From the NCBI RefSeq assembly GCF_016864575.1, contig NZ_CP044125.1:3764001-3828000 (forward strand): DNA of 64,000 bases, in the 5' to 3' direction. Positions 29,425 through 38,542 of the stretch are shown one piece after another (position 1 is the first letter of the stretch; each line of letters starts with the position of its first letter). Made by a program: the position numbers and the translations under genes. This DNA comes from Rhizobium sp. BG4 (GTDB taxonomy: Bacteria > Pseudomonadota > Alphaproteobacteria > Rhizobiales > Rhizobiaceae). The notes under the pieces were generated by a model that was not told the origin of the DNA, did no database searches, and worked only from the letters and a program-made list of their open reading frames with translations.

Positions 29425-30276
29425 ATGAACGGGCAAACGGCTTGGTTTCTCTATGAAAACCGCCTCCAGCGGGTTTCGGCCTATATCTACGACCACCTCG
29501 ACGAGGAGCTGGATATGGCGCGGCTGGCCGAGATTGCCTGCATGTCGAGCTATCACTGGCACAGGATCTATCGCGCGGTTCATGGCGAGACGCTGGCGGC
29601 CACCGTCAAGCGGCTGCGGCTGCATCGCGCGGCGGGCGATATCGTCCGCACCGATCTTGATATCAGCGAGATTGCGAAACGATCGGGCTATCCCAATCTC
29701 CAGTCTTTCAACCGGATCTTCAAAGCCGTCTATGGCATGCCGCCGGCACGCTACCGGAAAGAGGGAAGCCACACAGTCTTCCAACCTCCGCTGCCAGGAA
29801 AGGCAACAGCCATGTTTGACGTGACCTTGAAGACCATCCAGCCGATCGACCTGATCGGCGTGCCGCATCGCGGCTCCTACATGCAGATCGGCAAGGCATT
29901 CGAGACGCTGTTCGGAACGCTGCATGCCCGCGGGCTGGCGAAACCCGACATGCGGATGATTGGCGTCTACTTCGATGATCCCGATATCGTTCCGGCCGAC
30001 GAGCTGCGTTCGATCGCCTGCGTTGCCGGCGGCGCGGATATCGCAGCCGATCCGCCGTTCGAGCGCCGGCGGATCGATGGCGGCGAATATGCGGTTCTGC
30101 GCCACAAGGGACCCTATGCCGATATGCACAAGGCTTATCAGTGGCTTTATGGCGAGTGGCTGCCGGTTTCCGGCCGGCAGCTGCGCGATGCGTTGATGTT
30201 CGAGGACTATCTCAACAATCCCCGCGATACGCCGCCGACCGGATTGCTGACGGATATCTATATGCCGCTAGTATGA
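29425..30276 (+). CDS. AraC-family regulator with a GyrI-like effector domain
   Basis: A 283-residue transcription factor. The N-terminal half holds the two AraC helix-turn-helix motifs (DMARLAEIACMSSYHWHRIYRAVHGETLAATVKRLRLHRA and SEIAKRSGYPNLQSFNRIFKAVYGMPPARYR in pieces); the C-terminal half (about residues 130-280) is a GyrI/SbmC-like ligand-binding domain with DVTLKTIQPIDLIGVPHRG at its start. Rob and similar proteins bind small or toxic molecules this way. GAGG lies 5 bases before the chosen ATG. Its 3' end overlaps the convergent GST gene by 9 bases. Confidence 0.92.
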   Translation: MNGQTAWFLYENRLQRVSAYIYDHLDEELDMARLAEIACMSSYHWHRIYRAVHGETLAATVKRLRLHRAAGDIVRTDLDISEIAKRSGYPNLQSFNRIFKAVYGMPPARYRKEGSHTVFQPPLPGKATAMFDVTLKTIQPIDLIGVPHRGSYMQIGKAFETLFGTLHARGLAKPDMRMIGVYFDDPDIVPADELRSIACVAGGADIAADPPFERRRIDGGEYAVLRHKGPYADMHKAYQWLYGEWLPVSGRQLRDALMFEDYLNNPRDTPPTGLLTDIYMPLV

Positions 30277-30903
30277 GGCGGCCTGCGGCATGCCCTTCAA
30301 CGCCTCGTCGTCGATTGCGGCGGCGCGTTTGTAGGCCTCGCGGCTGGTGACGCGGCCGAGATAATCGGCAAAGGCCGGCCGCTTTTCGATGGAGCCGAAA
30401 TTCAAGCCCCAGCTGACATGCGAGCCGACATAGACATCGGCGGCCGTGAAGCGGTCGCCGGCGATATAGGGCGTCTCGGTCACGGCCTTCTCAAGCGTGT
30501 CCATGACATCGCCGAAGCTGCCATATCCGACGCTGCGGGCCTTGTCGGCGGGGGTGACGACGCCGAGCATGCGGATGGTAACGACCGATTCCAGCGGGCC
30601 TGCGGCAAAGAACATCCAGCGATAATAGGGGCCGCGCTCTTGCGGGCGCGGCGCCAGTTCATTCCCAGGGAAGGTATCGGCGAGGTAAGCGCAGATCGCG
30701 GCGCATTCGGTGACGACAGTGCCGTTGTGGCGGATCGCCGGGACCTTGCCCATCGGGTTGACCGAGAGATAGTCCTCGCCCTTCATCGTACCGCCGAAGG
30801 TCAGGATCTCGGTGCGGTAGGGAACACCTGTTTCCTCCAGCATCCAGCGGGCAATGCGCCCGCGCGACATCGGGTTCGTGTAGAATACCAGCTCTTCGGT
30901 CAT
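30268..30903 (-). CDS. Glutathione S-transferase family protein
   Basis: A 211-residue GST. The N-terminal thioredoxin domain has NPMSRGRIARWMLEETGVPY with a catalytic Ser likely near residue 12 (SRGR), the cis-proline GKVPAIRH, and the ECAAICAYLAD helix; the C-terminal helical domain follows. A GGAGAAGGAGAGG tract just before the ATG at 30903 decides the start. Tail-to-tail overlap with the AraC/GyrI gene. It is not closely similar to the GST at the start of the window. Confidence 0.9.
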   Translation of the reverse strand: MTEELVFYTNPMSRGRIARWMLEETGVPYRTEILTFGGTMKGEDYLSVNPMGKVPAIRHNGTVVTECAAICAYLADTFPGNELAPRPQERGPYYRWMFFAAGPLESVVTIRMLGVVTPADKARSVGYGSFGDVMDTLEKAVTETPYIAGDRFTAADVYVGSHVSWGLNFGSIEKRPAFADYLGRVTSREAYKRAAAIDDEALKGMPQAASY

Positions 30904-30990
30904 GACCTCTCCTTCTCCATTGTTCGTATCTGGCGCAGGCCAGCGATGCGGCAATGTCTAGAGGAGGCTGCTGCCAGATTCTGTCAGCAG

Positions 30991-31434
30991 TCAGAGCTGC
31001 TTGCGGTATTGGATGAAGCCGGAGCGTTCGGCGATCTGGTCGTAGAGGCGGCGTGCCCGCTCGTTGGTCTCGTGCGTCATCCAGTAGAGCCGGCCGGCGC
31101 CATGCTCGCGCGCCAGATCGGCGACGCGCTCGATCAAGGCTGCGCCGGTGCCAAGCCCGCGCTGGTCCGCCTCGACATAGAGATCCTGCAGGTAGCAAGT
31201 CCATTTCGGCAGCCATGTCGAGCGATGGAAGATCGCGTGGACGATACCCTTCAACGTGCCGTCATCGTCGAAGGCGCCGAAGGCATGCATCGGCTCGTTT
31301 GCGGCGTGGAAGCGCGCCCAGGTCAGGTCGGTGGTCTCAGGCGGAATGACGACTTCGTAGAAACTCTGATAGCCCTTCCACAGCGGCTCCCATGCAGCGC
31401 GGTCGGAAGGCGTGAGCAGGCGGATCGTCGTCAT
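30991..31434 (-). CDS. GNAT-family N-acetyltransferase
   Basis: A 147-residue single-domain acetyltransferase. The acetyl-CoA-binding motif A is CYLQDLYVEADQRGLGTGAALIERV with the Q/R-x-x-G-x-G/A loop QRGLGTG near residue 95; WMTHETNERARRLYDQIAERSGFIQYRK is the conserved C-terminal region. The acceptor substrate is unknown. It lies between the GST and icd genes on the same strand, 75 bases after the icd stop and beyond the icd terminator. Confidence 0.93.
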   Translation of the reverse strand: MTTIRLLTPSDRAAWEPLWKGYQSFYEVVIPPETTDLTWARFHAANEPMHAFGAFDDDGTLKGIVHAIFHRSTWLPKWTCYLQDLYVEADQRGLGTGAALIERVADLAREHGAGRLYWMTHETNERARRLYDQIAERSGFIQYRKQL

Positions 31435-31462
31435 GTTCTGTTCCCTTGTTGATGAAATGAAA

Positions 31463-31483
31463 ACGGCGGGAAGATCCCGCCGT
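31463..31483 (-). terminator. icd terminator
   Basis: ACGGCGGGA pairs with TCCCGCCGT around AGA; on the minus strand it is followed by a TTTTC tract, 27 bases past the icd stop. Confidence 0.8.
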
Positions 31484-31509
31484 TCTGCTGTTTGCTATTG
31501 CTGGCCGCC

Positions 31510-32724
31510 TCAGGCGCCCATGGCCTTCTGCAGGTTCTCGTCGATCTTGTCGAGGAAGGCAGTGGTGGAGAGCCAGGGCTGATCCGGGCCGATGAGCAGC
31601 GCCAGGTCCTTGGTCATGAAGCCGGCTTCGACGGTGTCGACGCAGACCTTTTCCAGCGTCGAGGCGAACTTTGCGAGTTCGGCATTGTCGTCCAGCTTGG
31701 CGCGGTGTGCGAGGCCGCGGGTCCAGGCGAAGATCGAGGCGATCGAGTTCGTCGAGGTTTCCTGACCCTTCTGGTGCTGGCGGTAGTGGCGGGTAACCGT
31801 GCCGTGAGCGGCTTCGGCTTCGACCGTCTTGCCATCCGGCGTGAGCAGAACCGAGGTCATCAGGCCGAGCGAACCGAAGCCCTGGGCAACCGTGTCGGAC
31901 TGGACGTCGCCGTCGTAGTTCTTGCAGGCCCAGACGTAGCCGCCGGACCACTTCAGAGCCGAAGCGACCATGTCGTCGATCAGGCGGTGTTCGTAGGTGA
32001 TGCCGAGTTCCTTGAACTGATCCTGGAATTCAGCTTCGTAGACTTCCTGGAAGATGTCCTTGAAGCGGCCGTCATAGGCCTTCAGGATGGTGTTCTTGGT
32101 CGACAGGTAGACCGGCCACTTGCGCATCAGGCCGTACATCATCGAGGCGCGGGCGAATTCGCGGATCGACTCGTCGAGGTTGTACATCGCCATGGCAACG
32201 CCGGAACCGGGGGCGTCGAAGACGTCCTTCTCGATGACAGTGCCGTCTTCGCCGACGAACTTGATGGTCAGCTTGCCCTTGCCCGGGAATTTGAAGTCGG
32301 TGGCGCGGTACTGGTCGCCGAAAGCGTGACGGCCGACGACGATCGGCTTGGTCCAGCCCGGAACGAGGCGCGGAACGTTTTGGCAGATGATCGGCTCGCG
32401 GAAGATGACGCCGCCGAGGATGTTGCGGATCGTGCCGTTCGGGCTCTTCCACATCTGCTTGAGGTTGAATTCCTTGACGCGGTCTTCGTCCGGCGTGATC
32501 GTCGCGCACTTGATGCCGACGCCGTGCTTCTTGATGGCGTTGGCGGCGTCAACGGTGACCTGATCGTTGGTGGCGTCGCGGTTTTCGACCGAGAGGTCAA
32601 AATAGTCGATTTCGAGGTCGAGATACGGATGGATCAGCTTGTCCTTGATAAGCTGCCAGATGATGCGCGTCATTTCATCGCCGTCGAGATCGGCGACGGG
32701 GTTAGCGACCTTGATCTTTTTCAT
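31510..32724 (-). CDS. icd: NADP-dependent isocitrate dehydrogenase
   Basis: A 404-residue homodimeric NADP-IDH of the eukaryote-like/Rhizobiales subfamily, turning isocitrate to 2-oxoglutarate in the TCA cycle. Visible marks: NPVADLDGDEMTRIIW near the N-terminus, the substrate loop SPNGTIRNILGGVIFREPI, the metal-binding DDMVASALKWSGGYVWACKNYDGDVQSD stretch seen in parts, and EAAHGTVTRHYR of the nicotinamide-binding region. Length is normal. Monocistronic with its own terminator. Confidence 0.97.
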   Translation of the reverse strand: MKKIKVANPVADLDGDEMTRIIWQLIKDKLIHPYLDLEIDYFDLSVENRDATNDQVTVDAANAIKKHGVGIKCATITPDEDRVKEFNLKQMWKSPNGTIRNILGGVIFREPIICQNVPRLVPGWTKPIVVGRHAFGDQYRATDFKFPGKGKLTIKFVGEDGTVIEKDVFDAPGSGVAMAMYNLDESIREFARASMMYGLMRKWPVYLSTKNTILKAYDGRFKDIFQEVYEAEFQDQFKELGITYEHRLIDDMVASALKWSGGYVWACKNYDGDVQSDTVAQGFGSLGLMTSVLLTPDGKTVEAEAAHGTVTRHYRQHQKGQETSTNSIASIFAWTRGLAHRAKLDDNAELAKFASTLEKVCVDTVEAGFMTKDLALLIGPDQPWLSTTAFLDKIDENLQKAMGA

Positions 32725-32915
32725 GTATCTGCCTCGTAAGCTTGATGGGGACTGGGTCCCGTGGCGGGTGATTTCTAAAATCCCGAGGGCTATAGCATTG
32801 TGTGCCCGGAACGCAAAGCCGCAAGCGCCCCCGAAAGCGGATTTTGGGGGCCATTGCCAAGCGCGCGAATTCGGCTAGTGTCCGCGGCAATTGCTTCGTT
32901 AACGGACATTTAATC

Positions 32916-33437
32916 ATGAAGACGATTGCCTTGCTGATCGCCGGTTTGGCCGGCCTGCCGACGCTCGCAACTGCCGCCGATATTCCGGCGCCGGTTCAGG
33001 AAATCATGGACGCGACGGTCAACAACTGGTCGGGCGACGACATCGAGTGGGTCGACATTTTCGATGCGGCAAAACTCGACAAGCTCTACAGCAAGGATTT
33101 CGCCGCCAAGTATCGTGAAGCGGCCAAACATCCGGCCGTCGACGACGGCATTTCGCCCTTCGATTACGATGTGATCATCAATGGCCAGGATGCTTGCCCG
33201 CTCGAGGATCTGAAGCTGACGCCGCAGAAGACGGCCGAGGGAGAGGACGAGGTCGTCGTCTCGTTCCGGAAGATGGGCTGCGCCGATGGCGACGAGGCGA
33301 AGGCGGTCTCGACCGTGCGTTTCGAGATGGTGACCGAGGACGGCAAGCCTGTCGTCGACGACATCATGCTGCAGGATGACGAAACCAAGGAGACGAGCTC
33401 ACTGAAATCGACGATGGACGAGATCGCCAAACAGTAG
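32916..33437 (+). CDS. Secreted conserved protein of unknown function
   Basis: A 173-residue protein with a clear signal peptide (KTIALLIAGLAGLPTLATAAD, cleavage near residue 21) and an acidic periplasmic domain of alpha/beta type containing WVDIFDAAKLDKLYSKDFAAKYREA, two cysteines (DACPL and MGCADG) and an acidic C-terminus. The layout suggests the DUF3828-like periplasmic family, but I am not sure of the family. The ATG at 32916 is preceded by a weak ACGGAC. It lies 190 bases from the divergent icd. Confidence 0.7.
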   Translation: MKTIALLIAGLAGLPTLATAADIPAPVQEIMDATVNNWSGDDIEWVDIFDAAKLDKLYSKDFAAKYREAAKHPAVDDGISPFDYDVIINGQDACPLEDLKLTPQKTAEGEDEVVVSFRKMGCADGDEAKAVSTVRFEMVTEDGKPVVDDIMLQDDETKETSSLKSTMDEIAKQ

Positions 33438-33509
33438 GCGCCGTCAGCCGTTTGATTTTGGCCTTTGCGGCGGTATCTCCGGGTAGCGCATCTTTCGAGA
33501 TTCCGGTGC

Positions 33510-35504
33510 GTGAGGGCTTATCTGTTGTTTTCGGGTTTCGATCTTCGCGACTGGCTGCTTGCCAACGATCCGGCGCTGTCGCGCTTGCGGATCGCATCGC
33601 GCGTGACGCTGACGATCGTCATCTCCTTCGCCATCCTGTTTGCCATCCACCTCTTCGCCGTGCCGCTGCCGACGGCGTCTTACGGTCTCGGTATCCTGCT
33701 CTCGATAGAGGGCGGGGTTGCCGTGCGCGACAAGGGCAATGCGCAGCAGCTGGTCACCCGGCTGCTTGGCTGTGTCGCCAGTCTGGTGGTTGTCGGGGTC
33801 GCGGCGGCGCTGGAGGGCCACCGGGTCCTCTCGGACCTTGCCTTTCTCGTGGTGATCTTCCTGGCGGCGTCCGCCCGCGTTTTCGGGGCGCGCGGCTTTG
33901 CGATCGGCATGTTCGCCTTCACCTCCTATTTCATGGGTGCCTATTTTCAGCCTGATATTGCGGAACTGCCGCTGGTCGCGGTCGGTCCCGTCGTTGCGGC
34001 GCTGACGGGGCATGTCATGCGCGTCATGGTCATGCCCGAGGATTGGCGCCGCGACCTTCTGCGATCGCTGGAGAGCGTGCAGGGCAGGGTGAACCAGATC
34101 CTGTTCAAGCTCGCCGCCCTCGCATCCGAAGGGAAAGTCGCCGAGCATGATCGCCGGGAACTGCGGGTGCTCGAGGAGCGGCTGAAGGAAGTCGTGCTGA
34201 TGGCCGAAAGCTTCATTCCGCGCCCGGCCGGCGGCGTGTTCGACAAGGGCGGCGACCCGGCGGCGGAACTGGCGATCCGGCTTTTCGATCTTCACCTTGC
34301 CGCCGAAAGCGCCATCGTGCTCAGCCTGCAGAGTGTTCCGGATTTCGCTCTCGTCCATGCCATTATCGAGGGCCGGCACAGGGGGCTCGACGAGGACAGG
34401 GACGCATCGCCCGATGCTGCAGCGGAGACGCGCCGGGCGCTCTTCTGGCTCGGCGAAACGAAATGTCACCTGGGAGAGACAATAGCCGAGGCGCGGCTGA
34501 CCGATTTTGCCGGGATACTGCCCGCGGAGGACCAGGCTACCGCCACCGGGATCGACTTCTCGCTCAACAACCCGCAGATCAGGTCGACGCTGCAGATCAC
34601 GCTCGCGGCGGCGCTGGCGATGAGCTTCGGTCTGCTCCTGTCGCGCGAGCGGTGGTTCTGGGCCGTGCTGGCCTCGTTCCTGGTGTTCACCAATACCAAT
34701 TCGCGCGGCGACACCGCGATGAAGGCGTTGCAGCGATCGCTCGGCACGCTGTTCGGCATTGCGATCGGTCTCGGCCTTGCGACGCTGATTGGCAGCGAGG
34801 ATGCGGTCGGTATCCCAGTCGCCATCGTCTGTATCTTCCTCGCCTTCTACTTCCTGCAGATTTCCTATGCGACGATGACCTTCTTCATCTCGATCGTGCT
34901 CTGCCTTGTCTACGGGATGACCGGAGCGCTGACCGTCGATCTGTTAGCGCTGCGCTTCGAGGAGACGCTGATCGGCGCGATTGCCGGGACGGCGGTTGCC
35001 TTTCTCGTCTTCCCGGCGCGCACCCGCGGCGCGCTCGATGCGGCCCTCCGGAAATGGTTCGATGCACTCGACGCGCTGCTTGCCGCCACCATAGATGGGA
35101 AGCCGCGCTATGAGCTGATCGGTCTGTCGCAGACGCTCGATGCGGCCTATCGGGATGTGACGGTTGCGGCGCGGCCACTTGGCTCCACCTGGTCTGTCGT
35201 GACGCGGCCGGGGCCTATCCGCCAGACGCTGGCGATCTTCCTGTCGGGGACCTACTGGGCGCGGATCGTCGCGAGTTCGCTTGGTGGCAATATGGGCGCT
35301 GAGGACCACGAACAGATCGTTGCTGCGCTGAGACAGGCGCGGGCGCGGATCGCCGAGATCGCGCCGCGTGCGTCCGAGTGCTTCTTCATCGAGCGGCAGT
35401 CGCCGTCATCCGCGGCACGCAATCTGCCGATCTCGGCTCAGGGTTCGCGGCTGGGCGTCGAGATGATCGGCGGCGTGCTCGATCGGCTCTATCCGGCGGC
35501 ATAA
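33510..35504 (+). CDS. FUSC-family (aromatic acid exporter-like) membrane protein
   Basis: About 664 residues with two blocks of five or six membrane helices (about residues 30-160 and 355-505), each followed by a soluble helical region: the standard FUSC/YccS/AaeB layout for proteins thought to export aromatic acids or phenolics with an HlyD-type partner. No membrane-fusion partner is present here. The start is uncertain: a GTG at 33510 gives the natural N-terminus VRAYLLFSGFDLRDWLLAND, while a TTG at 33465 is also open. Confidence 0.85.
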   Translation: MRAYLLFSGFDLRDWLLANDPALSRLRIASRVTLTIVISFAILFAIHLFAVPLPTASYGLGILLSIEGGVAVRDKGNAQQLVTRLLGCVASLVVVGVAAALEGHRVLSDLAFLVVIFLAASARVFGARGFAIGMFAFTSYFMGAYFQPDIAELPLVAVGPVVAALTGHVMRVMVMPEDWRRDLLRSLESVQGRVNQILFKLAALASEGKVAEHDRRELRVLEERLKEVVLMAESFIPRPAGGVFDKGGDPAAELAIRLFDLHLAAESAIVLSLQSVPDFALVHAIIEGRHRGLDEDRDASPDAAAETRRALFWLGETKCHLGETIAEARLTDFAGILPAEDQATATGIDFSLNNPQIRSTLQITLAAALAMSFGLLLSRERWFWAVLASFLVFTNTNSRGDTAMKALQRSLGTLFGIAIGLGLATLIGSEDAVGIPVAIVCIFLAFYFLQISYATMTFFISIVLCLVYGMTGALTVDLLALRFEETLIGAIAGTAVAFLVFPARTRGALDAALRKWFDALDALLAATIDGKPRYELIGLSQTLDAAYRDVTVAARPLGSTWSVVTRPGPIRQTLAIFLSGTYWARIVASSLGGNMGAEDHEQIVAALRQARARIAEIAPRASECFFIERQSPSSAARNLPISAQGSRLGVEMIGGVLDRLYPAA

Positions 35505-35560
35505 GCCTTGCCGTTTGCCGCCAGCGGGGCTATTCCGGCTCGAAAGCAAGGACGGCGTAT

Positions 35561-36391
35561 ATGGCAGGCACAAACAGCGAGCGGCAACTTCTGACCGAGG
35601 GACCGGCGATCATTCTGGTCGAACCGCAGATGGGCGAGAATATCGGCATGGTGGCGCGCGCCATGGCGAATTTCGGCCTTTCGGAGCTCCGGCTCGTCAA
35701 TCCGCGCGACGGCTGGCCGAACGAGCGGGCGCAGGCGACGGCGTCCAAGGCCGATCACGTCATCGAGGCGACCAAGGTCTACGACACGCTGGAAGAGGCT
35801 ATTGCCGACCTCAATTTCGTCTATGCGACGACGGCGCGCGAACGCGATGGCTTCAAGCCGGTACGCTCTCCCGTCGTCGCGGCGGAGACGTTGCGGACGA
35901 AATTTCGGGCAGGCGAGGGCACCGGCATCCTCTTCGGCCGCGAGCGCTGGGGTCTCACCAACGAGGAAGTGGCGCTGGCCGACGAGATCGTCACCTTCCC
36001 TGTCAATCCCGCCTTTGCCTCGCTGAACATCGCCCAGGCGGTGCTGCTGATGTCCTATGAGTGGATGAAGTCGGGTATGGAGGATCTCTCCGACGTGCCG
36101 TTCCAGGCGATGGAGCAGACGCAATCGACCAAGGAGCAGCTGTTCGGTTTCTTCGACCAGCTCGAGGAGGCGCTGGAAGCGCGCAATTATTTCCATCCGC
36201 CCGCGAAAAAGCCCAAAATGGTGGACAACCTCAGGGCCGTCCTCTCCCGCCGCGCCTTCACGGAACAGGAAATCAGTGTGCTGCGCGGCGTAATCTCCTC
36301 CCTCGACCGTTTCTCGCGGCAATATCCGCGCGGAAGCCGGTCTCCCGCAGTTGCCAAGGAACAGCCGAAAGATGACGTCAGCGGCGAATGA
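35561..36391 (+). CDS. trmJ: SpoU/TrmH-family RNA methyltransferase, TrmJ-like
   Basis: A 276-residue knotted SPOUT methyltransferase that 2'-O-methylates RNA; TrmJ acts on nucleotide 32 of tRNA. The three motifs are present: ILVEPQMGENIGMVARAM (motif 1), GILFGRERWGLTNEEVALAD (motif 2), and FASLNIAQAVLLMSYEW (motif 3, SAM-binding trefoil knot). The C-terminal extension of about 90 residues fits TrmJ. The ATG at 35561 is 57 bases after the FUSC stop. Its end overlaps the murI start by 20 bases. Confidence 0.9.
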   Translation: MAGTNSERQLLTEGPAIILVEPQMGENIGMVARAMANFGLSELRLVNPRDGWPNERAQATASKADHVIEATKVYDTLEEAIADLNFVYATTARERDGFKPVRSPVVAAETLRTKFRAGEGTGILFGRERWGLTNEEVALADEIVTFPVNPAFASLNIAQAVLLMSYEWMKSGMEDLSDVPFQAMEQTQSTKEQLFGFFDQLEEALEARNYFHPPAKKPKMVDNLRAVLSRRAFTEQEISVLRGVISSLDRFSRQYPRGSRSPAVAKEQPKDDVSGE

Positions 36392-37175
36392 GCTGAAACC
36401 GGTCCTGGTCTTCGATTCCGGTATCGGAGGGCTGACCGTGCTGCGCGAGGCGCGCGTGCTGATGCCGGAGCGCGGCTTCATCTATGTCGCCGACGATGCC
36501 GGATTTCCCTATGGCGGTTGGGAAGAGCAGGCTCTGAAGGAGCGCGTCATCGCGCTCTTCGGCAGACTGCTGCACGACTATGACCCCGAAGTCTGCATCA
36601 TCGCCTGCAACACGGCCTTCACGCTTGTCGGCGCCGATCTCAGGGCGGCCTTTCCGCAGATGACCTTTGTCGGCACGGTGCCGGCGATCAAGCCTGCGGC
36701 CGAGCGGACCCGCTCGGGGCTCGTTTCGGTTTTGGCGACGCCCGGGACCGTCAAACGCGCCTATACGCGTGATCTCATCCAGTCCTTCGCGCAGCAATGC
36801 CACGTTCGTCTCGTCGGTTCGGAGAACCTTGCGCGGATGGCGGAGGCCTATATTCGCGGCGAGACGGTTTCGGATGAGGCCGTGACGGCGGAGATCGAGC
36901 AGTGCTTCGTCGAGAAGGATGGGCACAAGACCGATATCGTCGTGCTCGCCTGCACGCATTATCCGTTCATGGCCAATCTTTTCCGCAGGCTCGCACCTTG
37001 GCCGGTCGACTGGCTCGATCCGGCCGAGGCGATTGCTCGGCGCGCCCGCAGCCTGGTGCCGCAGGTGGCCGGCGCCGTTCATCCTGACAATTTCGACTTT
37101 GCCGTCTTCACGTCGGGCAATCCCGATTTCGCGACGGCGCGGCTGATGCAGGGTTTCGGCCTCAGCACGCGATAG
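36372..37175 (+). CDS. murI: Glutamate racemase
   Basis: A 267-residue racemase supplying D-glutamate for peptidoglycan. FDSGIGGLTVL holds Asp15, and the two catalytic cysteines are Cys79 (IIACNTAF) and Cys194 (VLACTHYPF), each in its family motif. It starts inside the trmJ gene (20-base overlap), suggesting coupled translation. Length is typical. The protein is cytoplasmic. Confidence 0.96.
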   Translation: MTSAANELKPVLVFDSGIGGLTVLREARVLMPERGFIYVADDAGFPYGGWEEQALKERVIALFGRLLHDYDPEVCIIACNTAFTLVGADLRAAFPQMTFVGTVPAIKPAAERTRSGLVSVLATPGTVKRAYTRDLIQSFAQQCHVRLVGSENLARMAEAYIRGETVSDEAVTAEIEQCFVEKDGHKTDIVVLACTHYPFMANLFRRLAPWPVDWLDPAEAIARRARSLVPQVAGAVHPDNFDFAVFTSGNPDFATARLMQGFGLSTR

Positions 37176-37264
37176 GTGATCCGCGCTTTCCTTAGGCGCG
37201 GCAATGACGCAGATTTGTCGATGGGGAATCAGAAGCGGCGCCCACCGCCTCTGAGAATGAAGGG

Positions 37265-38445
37265 ATGCGCGCCGTGCCGCTTCAAAGACTTGTCATGCTG
37301 ATTTTCTTCCTGCAGCCGATCGCCTTCGGGCATGGCTGCCGCGCATCCCGGATGTGCAGGCGAAGCTGAACCTCGGCACCGCGGATCTCGCGATCGCGCT
37401 TCTAGGCCTGCCGATCGGTACGCTGCTGACCTTGTCTTTCGCCGGCCGCGTCGTCTCACGCATCGGGGGACGGGCGGCGATCATCTATGGCTTCGTCTTC
37501 TTCCTCGCCGTCGTCTCGCTGCCCGCCTTCGCGCCGACCGTGACGCTTCTGTTCTTCTCGCTGATGATCCTTGGCGTGGCGCTCTCGACCGTCGAACTCG
37601 GCATGAATGTCGAGGCTGACCTGACCGAGAAAGTGACGGGGCTGATCATCATGAGCCGCTCGCACGGCTTCTGGAGCCTCGGCATCATGTTCGGCAGCCT
37701 GCTCGGCGCCGGTGCGATTGCCATCGGCGTGCCGCCGCATTGGTCGATCCTCGCCATTGCTGTCGTCGTGCTGCCGATTGCGCTCTTCGTCAGCACCCGG
37801 CTGCCGAAACTGCCGGAAAGTCACCATGCGGAGACCGCCGCGACTTACCGCTTCAAGCTGCCCGGTCTGGCGCTTATCGGCATCTGCGCCTTCGTCTTCG
37901 GTGTGACGATGACCGAGGGCGCGATTGCCGACTGGTCGGCGGTTTATCTCCGTGATGTCTTCGGCTCCGAGGGCGCGCAGATGGGTCTCGGCTATTCCGT
38001 CTTCGCCTTCATGGTGGCGGCGGGCCGCTTCAGTGGCGATTACATGAAGGGCCGGTTCGGGCCTGTGGCGATCGCGCGCGGATGCGGCATTGCCTCGCTT
38101 GCCGGGATGCTGATCATCCTGGTGGCGCCGGCGCCGGCTTTTGCGCTCCTCGGCTTCGCGGCGATCGGCGTCGGCGTCTCCGTCGGTTTTCCGCTCGCTG
38201 TGACGGCGGCTGCGGCGCTGACCGACCGCCCGGCGGCTGCGAGCCTGGCGATCCTATCCTTCGTTGCGCTGCTCGGCTTTCTCGTCGGGCCGCCGATCAT
38301 CGGTTTCATCGGTGAATATTGGGGCTTGCGGATCGGTTTTGCGGTGTTGATGGTGCCGCTGTTCGTCAGCCTGATCTTCACGCATATGCTCACACCGCGC
38401 GCGACCGAGAATGGCGGCCGGCTGGTCGAGCGCGAGGCCGTCTGA
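37265..38445 (+). pseudogene. MFS transporter interrupted by a one-base frameshift near 37330
   Basis: From 37354 an open frame encodes 363 residues with about eleven membrane helices of an MFS permease (FucP/YbjJ-like: EADLTEKVTGLIIMSRSHGFWSLGIMFGSL). It lacks the first helix. That helix lies just upstream in another frame: ATG at 37265 encodes MRAVPLQRLVMLIFFLQPIAFG, and adding one G to the GGG run at 37328-37330 would continue it as AWLPRIPDVQAKLNLG into the main frame. So the gene has lost one base, by mutation or by sequencing error. A GAAGGG ribosome site precedes 37265. Translation could still begin at the GTG at 37354, but the product would lack helix 1. Confidence 0.8.
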
Positions 38446-38542
38446 ACGCTCGCGTCTTTCTGTGGGTTTTTGCGGCAAACGGGTAACAATCGCGGCGGCG
38501 AATATGCTAGACACGCCGGTGAAATATTAAGGGGAATCAGAC

